Assembly (NCBI GenBank): GCA_023383055.1
Contig: JAHDYP010000012.1
Coordinates: 1 to 64,000, forward strand
DNA from: Verrucomicrobiota bacterium
Lineage (GTDB): Bacteria > Verrucomicrobiota > Verrucomicrobiia > Limisphaerales > JAHDYP01
Length of the DNA stretch: 64,000 nt
Direction: 5' to 3'
Shown here piece after piece: positions 58,501 to 64,000 of the stretch. The number at the start of each line of letters is the position of its first letter. The first letter of the stretch is position 1. The notes under the pieces were generated by a model. That model ran no database searches. It worked only from the letters and a program-made list of their open reading frames with translations, and was not told the origin of the DNA. The translations under genes were made by a program, and so were the position numbers.

Positions 58501-60335
58501 GGGTGTTTTATGTGAATGCGGCGCAACCGACTTGGGATCCGGCGCGGCCGTGGGATAACCCGTCGGCGGCGCGATTTGCGGCGCTGGCCGCGGCGGTAGA
58601 AGCGCCGCTGGTCGGGGAAACCGCGCGTGGGGGGGAACAGATGGGGGCGGGGCCGTACACCCGCGATCAACATTGGGCGCGGGCGCGGGACAGTCTGTTG
58701 ATCGACTATTTTCCGCGGCGCGCGGCGATTGTGCTCGAGCAGTTGCGCGCGGCGGGGCTTTATCCGCGCACCGAGGCGCCGGTGTTCAACCAGCGTGGCG
58801 GCGTGGTGCCGGAGGGGTTTCAAGTCACGCTCAGCGCGCCGGCGGGAACGATTTATTACACGCGGGATGGCAGCGACCCGCGCCAGCCGGTGGAGGTCGA
58901 GGAATTGTCGCGGCACTTGCTGGTGACCGGCGCCACGCCGCGGCGGGTGTTGGTGCCATCGGTCGCGAACGGCGGCAGTGTTTTGGGGGACACCTGGCGG
59001 TCGGGCGCGGGTGGATTTGATGACAGCGGGTGGCGGTCGGGCACGGGCGGGGTGGGATATGACACGGATACTTTCTATACCGGGTTGATCGGGATGGATG
59101 TGGAGGAGGAGTTTTACGGAAAGAACGGCTCGGTGTTCATTCGGATTCCGTTCGAGTTCGCCGGCGACGCCGGGGTGGCGCTGAACACGATGACGTTGCG
59201 GGTGCGGGTGGACGACGGTTTTGTGGCTTACTTGAACGGGGTGGCGATGGCGTCGATGAACGCGCCGGCCAGTCCGACGTGGAATTCGCTGGCCACGGCT
59301 GGCAACGCCGACGAGGCGGCGGTGCAGTATCGGGCATTCGATGTGGCGGCGCAGCTGCCGGCGCTGCGCGTGGGGGCGAATCTCCTGGCCATTCAGGGGT
59401 TCAACGTGACTTCTGGCAGCTCGGATTTCCTGGTGGAGGTCGAACTCGAAGCGGGGGCGCAGCGCATTGTGCACGGGGATTTCACGGCGGAACCGTATGC
59501 GGGGCCGATCGCGGTGACCGATCTGACGACCTTCAAGGCGCGGGCGTTGAACGGGGGCGAATGGAGTGCTCTGAGTGAGGCGACCTTTGTGGCCGGGCAG
59601 CCGCGGCTGGTGATATCGGAATTGCATTATCATCCGGCGAATCCCACGGCGGCGGAACTGGCGGCCGGGTTTGGCAACGACGATGATTTCGAGTTTATCG
59701 AGCTGTACAATGCCGGGACCGGCACCCTGGATTTGCGGGGGGTGCGGTTGGTGGATGGCATGGAATTCGATTTCACGGGTTCGGGTATGACTCGGTTGGC
59801 GCCGGGCGAAGCCCTGCTGCTGGTTCAGAACCGGGCGGCGTTCGAGTTCCGATACGGGACGGGGCTTGCCATCGCGGGCGAGTATGTCGGCCGGTTATCG
59901 AATGCCGGCGAGCGTATCGAGTTGGTTGATGCCGCCGGGCGCAGTCTCATCGCCTTCACGTTTGGGACCGATGCTCCCTGGCCGGCCAGCCCGGACGGGG
60001 ACGGGACTTCCCTGACCCTGGTGGATTTCGAGGGGGACCCCGAGATCGCGGGCAGTTGGAGTGCGAGCGACGTGTGGGGCGGCACGCCCGGACGGGTGGA
60101 ACCGCCGGGAGCGCTGCGCATTGACTACGTGAGGCGGGACGCGGCGGGGGTGACCTTGGGATTCAGTGGTCGCGCGGGCAAGGCGTATCTGGTGCGCACG
60201 CGCCGCGAGTTGGCAGGAGAGTGGTTCGTGTGGGGGACGATTCCGGCGGCGGAGGTGAATGACCCGCGTCAGGTTACCCTGGCCTGGAGTTCGGCGGAAC
60301 CGAGCGCATTCTTCCAGTTGATGGAGTTGCCTTGA
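55548..60335 (+). CDS. Large secreted lamin-tail/CotH protein, 1595 aa
   Basis: The ATG at 55548 precedes a signal segment (RARSSFLLLMGGVLLLSLGW). In order: lamin-tail domain 1 (LSITEFMADSDFGLVDEDGE) and a discoidin-like insertion (about 230-380, TKYLNFDELNAGFTVI). A galactose-binding-like domain comes next, then a chitobiase-type module (IEVSWSSATPGVEIRYTTDG), then the CotH kinase-like domain (about 690-970). Its HRNYWVGRE and PWDSETALGM stand near residues 920-940. A further chitobiase-type module is split by a beta-sandwich insertion, and lamin-tail domain 2 (LVISELHYHPANPT) and a C-terminal module (YLVRTRRELAGEW...FFQLMELP) end it. It is related in layout to the two giant minus-strand proteins. 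Function inferred only as surface adhesion or substrate phosphorylation. Confidence 0.9.
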   Translation: MKYFAVTGRVRARSSFLLLMGGVLLLSLGWTAAVRCQDLSITEFMADSDFGLVDEDGEPQDWIELYNPHDETVSLAGWHLTDDASDLTRWTFTGGSLGPRSFVVVFASGKDRRDPAAEWHTNFKLEQSGEYLALVRPDGVTRSTEFSPQYPPQLAGASYGMGMTAERLTLVPESWPGRLRVPEDASEGLDWVGAGYAETGWVPVQLGIGYERPEAGGGDPDPPVADVTGPGDLIQPTSFNSPGNEVSAMAIDDDPATKYLNFDELNAGFTVIPGAGPTVVVGLRLTSANDAPERDPISFALAGSDDGVQFTPIAGGAIPDFTARFFTVEMRFPNERAYRQYRLLFPEVRNAAAAVAVQIAEVEFLGRVGVPPPRFTELIRTEVEGLMYGRNTSAYVRIPFGLAEVKPWNDLFLKVRYDDGFAAYLNGVPVARANAPAELTFEASAVSDRPRSDAVQAENFPVAGGSGLLRVGLNVLAFHALNDRLDSPDFLLSAELVNQREELGAPGYFGEPTPGGFNAGSSQGRVAEPVPDSGRGFYSGPIEVSWSSATPGVEIRYTTDGRQPSPTVGEVYAGPVRVTRSGPVRAMAYKAGWLPSATVTHTYLFVEDIVRQSTADAVARGFPALWGSTDADYDMDPRVVAPNGQDAYGGVYARTVRDDLLALPSISLVMPLADWFGPSGIYSNPENRGDAWERAVSFEVIEPGEPGGGLQVNAGLRIQGGAFRRFDLTKKKSFRVVFRKAYGPGTLKHRLFGPEAAEEFNNFILRANSNDAWPWGGGNALYVRDAFAMETARAMGMVSSHTRFMHLYINGLYWGLYNPVERPDAAFSATYHGGERESWDALNQDGLVDGTVEAWNRMLGVLGEGMSDNEVYQRIQGLNPDGTRDPAYADLLDIDNLIDYITLNLYLGNGDWPHRNYWVGRERAGGEGFQFYPWDSETALGMTGLTADRTGVDGAVARPYAAARANADFRMRFADRVHRHFSEGGVFYVNAAQPTWDPARPWDNPSAARFAALAAAVEAPLVGETARGGEQMGAGPYTRDQHWARARDSLLIDYFPRRAAIVLEQLRAAGLYPRTEAPVFNQRGGVVPEGFQVTLSAPAGTIYYTRDGSDPRQPVEVEELSRHLLVTGATPRRVLVPSVANGGSVLGDTWRSGAGGFDDSGWRSGTGGVGYDTDTFYTGLIGMDVEEEFYGKNGSVFIRIPFEFAGDAGVALNTMTLRVRVDDGFVAYLNGVAMASMNAPASPTWNSLATAGNADEAAVQYRAFDVAAQLPALRVGANLLAIQGFNVTSGSSDFLVEVELEAGAQRIVHGDFTAEPYAGPIAVTDLTTFKARALNGGEWSALSEATFVAGQPRLVISELHYHPANPTAAELAAGFGNDDDFEFIELYNAGTGTLDLRGVRLVDGMEFDFTGSGMTRLAPGEALLLVQNRAAFEFRYGTGLAIAGEYVGRLSNAGERIELVDAAGRSLIAFTFGTDAPWPASPDGDGTSLTLVDFEGDPEIAGSWSASDVWGGTPGRVEPPGALRIDYVRRDAAGVTLGFSGRAGKAYLVRTRRELAGEWFVWGTIPAAEVNDPRQVTLAWSSAEPSAFFQLMELP

Positions 60336-60393
60336 GGCGTTCGGCAGTTCGGAGTTGCCAGACCGGGACCTTTCCCCTTTCCTCGGGGCCACT

Positions 60394-62940
60394 ATGACAG
60401 ATGGATCTGGTTCGGTTGTGGGGGTGCGGCCCGGTTGGGGATTCAGCCCGCTGGCGGTGTTGGCGCTGGCCGGTGTGATGACCGTGGCGGAGGTCGTGGG
60501 GCAGTATGCGGTTTCAACGGTGGCAGACTTCGGCGTGCCGGACTCGGTGGGGGCGCAGTCGTCGGCGCCTTTGTTTTTGGGGAGCGACGGGGTTTTCTAC
60601 GGGACGACTTATGCGGGAGGAGGGAGCATTCGTGGGACTGTGTTCAAGCTGAGCAGCGGCGGGAGCAAGCTGGAAGTGCTGCACCGGTTCACGGGATTGG
60701 AGGGCGATGGCGCGGTGGTGTACGGCGGTGTCATTGAAGCCGGCAACGGTGTGATTTATGGGACGACCGGAGAAGGCGGGATCTCGAACAAGGGAACGAT
60801 ATTTCGCCTGAACCGGGATGGAAGCGCTTACCGGGTGCTGCGCAGTTTCACTGGAGCGGGCGGGGACGGGGCGCAAGCGTTCGCAGGGTTGACGAAGGGG
60901 AGTGACGGATTGCTTTATGGCACGACGCGCTATGGCGGCGGGGCCGACAAAGGAACGGTCTTCCGGTTCGATCCCGACGGGGCGAATTATCGGGTGTTAC
61001 ACAGCTTTTCGGGGACGCACGCCGGCGGTGCGGGGCCGACGGCGCGCGTGGTTGAAGGTCCGGACGGCCGGCTCTATGGGACCACGTATGGGGCCACGAT
61101 CGAAGGGGGGGTGACCAACCAGGGAACCGTGTTCGCTTTGAACCGGGATGGCACCGGCCATGTGGCGTTGCGACGATTCACCGGCCAGGATGACGAGGGG
61201 GCGAATCCCTACGCGGAGCTGATGGTGGGACAGGATGGAATGCTTTACGGTTCAACCGCGAACGGCGGGTTGGCCAAAAAAGGCACGCTGTTTCGATTGC
61301 GGCCGGACGGGGGCGGTTACGAGAGATTGCGCAGCTTCGGGAGGGTGAGCGAGGACGGGACGGTACCGTATGGGCCCTTGTTGGAGAGTGAAGCGGGGGT
61401 GTTGCATGGGACGACCTCATTTGGCGGGACGAATGGCCTGGGGGTGGTGTTCCGGCTTCAGACTGACGGGACGGGCTACGAGTTGTTGCGGACTTTTTCG
61501 GGTGACGCGACGGACGGTAGCGTTGCCTACGCCGGGCTGGTGAAGGGTGCGGATGGTTTGTTGTATGGTACCACCTATTACGGAGGTGCCATTGACAAGG
61601 GAACCATTTTCCGGCTCCAGAACGATGGGAGTAATTTCGCGTTGTTGCAGAGTTTTACCGGCGGCGGCGGGGATGCCGTCGGACCTTACGCGGGATTGGC
61701 TCGCGGCACCGACGGCGCCCTCTACGGGACGAGCTGGCATGGCGGCAATTTCAACAAGGGGACGGTGTACCGGGTGACGCCCGCCGACGGTGAGACCACG
61801 GTGTTGCATCATTTTGCCGGTGGCACGAGCGATGGAGAGACGGCGTATGGGGGGGTGATCGAGGGGAGCGACGGTTTCTTGTATGGCACGGCGGTGCAGG
61901 GAGGAACGGCCAACCTGGGGGTCATTTACAAACTGAATAAGGACGGCAGCGGGTTTGCCCTTGTGCGCAGCTTTGTGAGCAGCAGCAGCGGGGGGTATTA
62001 TCCTTACGGCAGCCTGCTCGAGGGCAGCGACGGGGTGCTCTATGGCACGGCCCAGCAAGGGGGCGGGCGCGGGTTTGGCATCGTGTTTAAGATCAACCGG
62101 GGGGGTGGCAGCTACAGTGTGCTGCGCAATTTCCAGGGCGGCACCGATGGCGCCTACCCGTACGCGGGTGTGGTCGAGGGCAGCGACGGACTGCTCTACG
62201 GGGTCACGGCTTATGGCGGCGGATCGGATCGGGGGACCGTGTTCCGGATGAAGCGCGGCGGCGGGGATTACGCGGTGCTGCGGCGGTTCACCGGGAGCGA
62301 AGATGGCCGGAACCCGTATGCCCGCCTGCTGATCGGGAGTGACGGCGTATTGTATGGCACGACGAGCTTTGGCGGCAGGTCGGATTCGGGCATGGTGTTC
62401 CGACTCGCGCGGAATGGGGCCGACTATCGTTCGCTGTACCAGTTTGATGGATCGTCAGCCGAAGGGATCAACGCTTTGGGTGGCCTGAGCGAGGGGCCGG
62501 GCGGATTGCTTTACGGGGCGACGGCGTCGGGCGGGCAATGGGGGCAGGGAACCTTGTTCCGGCTGGATCGTGAAGGGACTGGCTTTGCCGTGGCGCACCA
62601 TTTCCGGGGGAGCTCGGGCGATGGCGGCAATCCGAGTGGGGAGCTGGTTGACGGCGGCGATGGGGTGTACTACGGGACCAGTCCGAACGGTGGGATCGGG
62701 TGTGGGACGGTATACCGGCTGGCACCGCAGGTGACCCTGACGATGGGAGCGAACGGACTTGTGGGATTGGCGGGGCCGACGGGTTTTGTGTATACCGTAC
62801 AGGGTTCAGCGGATGCGACTGCGACGGCTTCCTGGCAGACGCTGACCAATGTGACGATGACGGCCAGTCCGACTCAGGTTCAGTTGCCCGGCTACGCAAC
62901 CGAGGTGCGGCAGTTCATTCGGACCGTATTGGGGCCGTGA
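60394..62940 (+). CDS. GloVer (TIGR03803) tandem-repeat secreted protein
   Basis: ATG 60394 gives 848 aa with a short hydrophobic N-terminal export segment (FSPLAVLALAGVMTVAEVVG). The rest is about 14 copies of a 50-60-residue repeat built on DGLLYGTTxxGGxxxxGTVFRL followed by DGxxYxxLRxFxG; visible cores include DGVFYGTTYAGG, DGMLYGSTANGG and DGALYGTSWHGG. This is the Gloeobacter/Verrucomicrobium-type repeat that usually forms a propeller-like structure on secreted proteins. The C-terminal VTLTMGANGLVGLAGPTGFVY lacks repeats. It has no enzyme motif. It lies 58 bp after the lamin-tail gene on the same strand, so both may be surface components of one transcript. Confidence 0.92.
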   Translation: MTDGSGSVVGVRPGWGFSPLAVLALAGVMTVAEVVGQYAVSTVADFGVPDSVGAQSSAPLFLGSDGVFYGTTYAGGGSIRGTVFKLSSGGSKLEVLHRFTGLEGDGAVVYGGVIEAGNGVIYGTTGEGGISNKGTIFRLNRDGSAYRVLRSFTGAGGDGAQAFAGLTKGSDGLLYGTTRYGGGADKGTVFRFDPDGANYRVLHSFSGTHAGGAGPTARVVEGPDGRLYGTTYGATIEGGVTNQGTVFALNRDGTGHVALRRFTGQDDEGANPYAELMVGQDGMLYGSTANGGLAKKGTLFRLRPDGGGYERLRSFGRVSEDGTVPYGPLLESEAGVLHGTTSFGGTNGLGVVFRLQTDGTGYELLRTFSGDATDGSVAYAGLVKGADGLLYGTTYYGGAIDKGTIFRLQNDGSNFALLQSFTGGGGDAVGPYAGLARGTDGALYGTSWHGGNFNKGTVYRVTPADGETTVLHHFAGGTSDGETAYGGVIEGSDGFLYGTAVQGGTANLGVIYKLNKDGSGFALVRSFVSSSSGGYYPYGSLLEGSDGVLYGTAQQGGGRGFGIVFKINRGGGSYSVLRNFQGGTDGAYPYAGVVEGSDGLLYGVTAYGGGSDRGTVFRMKRGGGDYAVLRRFTGSEDGRNPYARLLIGSDGVLYGTTSFGGRSDSGMVFRLARNGADYRSLYQFDGSSAEGINALGGLSEGPGGLLYGATASGGQWGQGTLFRLDREGTGFAVAHHFRGSSGDGGNPSGELVDGGDGVYYGTSPNGGIGCGTVYRLAPQVTLTMGANGLVGLAGPTGFVYTVQGSADATATASWQTLTNVTMTASPTQVQLPGYATEVRQFIRTVLGP

Positions 62941-62965
62941 GCGGACGCCCATCGCAACCCGCGGG

Positions 62966-64000
62966 ATGAAACCGGAAGATCAGCCTCCGTCTCGAGTGGC
63001 CGGAAAGGACGAGTGCCTGGTGCAGGCGGCGGTGCGGGAACTGGCGAAGCATCAGTCGGTCGAAGCCATTTCGATCAAGGCGGGGGAGGGCAAGCTTTCG
63101 GTGGCAACGCTGGGTCAGCCCGATCCGCACGCCGGCGATGAGATCAAGGAGGCGCTGTCACTGGTTCAGTCGGCCGCCGAGGGTGAACGCTGCGGGCTGC
63201 TCGAATCCGAGGGCAGTTGCGTGCGGTGTGCGCAGGTTCTCGAACCGGTTCGCCAGCGGGGTTTCACGGTGACGCACCGCGACGGGGCGGTCACCGTGGC
63301 GCGTATCCGGTGTCCGACGGCGCCGAAGTTCTGGCGCTGGCGCGACTTTCCGTTGCCCAAGCTCGTGCCGCGGGAGATCAGCCTGCCGGAAGACGAGGCG
63401 GGTCTGGACGAATGGAAGGCTCAGGCCCTGGCGGCGGGACTGTGCGGCGGGTTGGGTGTGGCGGCGTATCTGGCGCCGCAGCCGGCCTGGGTGCTGCCGC
63501 TCTTCCTGTGTTCGTATTTTGCGGGTGCCTGGTTTGCCGCCCGCGAGGCCCTGGAAAGGATCCAGGAGGGGGCGTTGGACGTGCATTTTCTCATGCTCGC
63601 CGTCGCGGGGGGCTGCGCGTGGGTGGGCGCCTGGGGGGAGGGAGCCATGCTGTTGTTTCTCTTCTCGATGTCGGGCGCGCTCGAGCATTACGCCATGGGC
63701 CGGACGCAACGGGAGATCCGTTCCTTGTTTCGGACTTCGCCCAAGGTGGCGACGCTGGTGGATGCGGAGGGCCGCGAGCGCGAGGTGGCGGTGGACGGTT
63801 TGCGAGCGGGGCAGCGGCTGCGGATCAAGCCCGGCGCGCAGTTCCCGGTTGATGCCGAGGTGGTCAAGGGACGGACGGCGAGCGACGAATCGAATCTCAC
63901 GGGTGAATCGACTCCGGTGGACAAGGTCACGGGTGATCAGGTGTTGGCGGGCACGATCAACCTGTGGGGGGTGGTCGAGGTGGTGGCACTCCGGCCGGCG
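62966..64000 (+). CDS. Heavy-metal translocating P-type ATPase, N-terminal part
   Basis: The ATG at 62966 is 26 bp after the GloVer stop, and the frame is open to the window end (345 codons seen; the gene continues). The N-terminal cytoplasmic region (about 1-140) has a CXXC motif (SCVRCAQVL). Hydrophobic segments follow (about 157-190 and 205-235), including GALDVHFLMLAVAGGCAWVG, typical of P1B-type ATPases. The actuator domain is identified by RIKPGAQFPVDAEVVKG and the phosphatase loop SNLTGESTPVDK. The phosphorylation (DKTGT) and CPC/SPC-type metal motifs lie beyond the window, so the ion (Zn/Cd/Cu) is undecided. Confidence 0.88.
   Translation, partial: MKPEDQPPSRVAGKDECLVQAAVRELAKHQSVEAISIKAGEGKLSVATLGQPDPHAGDEIKEALSLVQSAAEGERCGLLESEGSCVRCAQVLEPVRQRGFTVTHRDGAVTVARIRCPTAPKFWRWRDFPLPKLVPREISLPEDEAGLDEWKAQALAAGLCGGLGVAAYLAPQPAWVLPLFLCSYFAGAWFAAREALERIQEGALDVHFLMLAVAGGCAWVGAWGEGAMLLFLFSMSGALEHYAMGRTQREIRSLFRTSPKVATLVDAEGREREVAVDGLRAGQRLRIKPGAQFPVDAEVVKGRTASDESNLTGESTPVDKVTGDQVLAGTINLWGVVEVVALRPA

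Noticed and set aside
57144..59633. 829-codon open frame antisense to the 1595-aa lamin-tail protein
   Set aside because: Arg/His/Pro-rich translation without any motif; the opposite strand encodes clear CotH and lamin-tail domains.

Overview
The window is GC-rich bacterial chromosome. The gene content points to the Verrucomicrobiota, probably the Limisphaerales/Pedosphaera side. The indicators are very large secreted lamin-tail/CotH proteins, a GloVer-type (TIGR03803) repeat protein, a PEP-CTERM protein, an HzsA-like discoidin/cytochrome protein, GTP-type PEPCK and several Tat-exported enzymes. The lineage is an inference from family knowledge; there is no rRNA here to test it. I found no tRNA, rRNA, CRISPR array or recognisable transposase.

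Layout. 1-8.3 kb: the end of a metallophosphoesterase, a GT9 heptosyltransferase-like gene and the glutamate synthase pair gltB-gltD, then a convergent membrane protein next to prfC (release factor 3). 10.2-11.5 kb: an array of near-identical 38-bp palindromic cores in alternating orientation, enclosing one small DUF559 (PD-(D/E)XK) endonuclease gene and abutting a pseudopilin fragment. 11.8-24 kb: a methyltransferase, two small exported proteins, an HzsA-like protein, a histidine kinase with degenerate catalytic boxes plus an intact single-domain response regulator, a TIM-barrel isomerase/epimerase, a membrane-anchored spermidine-synthase-like protein and two ABC-2 permeases. 24.1-26.7 kb: a decayed SBBP/beta-propeller gene with about five frameshifts. 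26.7-30.4 kb: a non-coding stretch with a 50-bp palindrome, a small conserved-looking protein, a PfkB-family sugar kinase and pckG.

30.6-43.6 kb: two co-directional giant secreted lamin-tail/CotH proteins (2618 and 1711 aa) 11 bp apart. 43.8-46.9 kb: a minus-strand cluster of a Gfo/Idh/MocA oxidoreductase (Tat), a 3-hydroxyisobutyrate-dehydrogenase-like enzyme and a Tat metallophosphoesterase. 47-49.5 kb: a PEP-CTERM protein with a strong terminator and a PQQ-type beta-propeller protein. 49.7-52 kb: a three-gene lipoprotein operon (LpoB-like, TPR-like, YcfL-like). 52-55.3 kb: an OprO/P-like porin, an ACT-domain protein and phenylacetate-CoA ligase. 55.5-62.9 kb: a third lamin-tail/CotH protein and the GloVer repeat protein. 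The window ends inside a heavy-metal P-type ATPase.

Working together: GltBD and PEPCK serve central nitrogen and carbon metabolism. Much of the rest is envelope or secreted machinery. The strongest candidate for something undescribed is the DUF559 endonuclease enclosed by inverted palindromic cores at 10.2-11.5 kb. It resembles a REP/BIME array with its own nuclease instead of a RAYT transposase.
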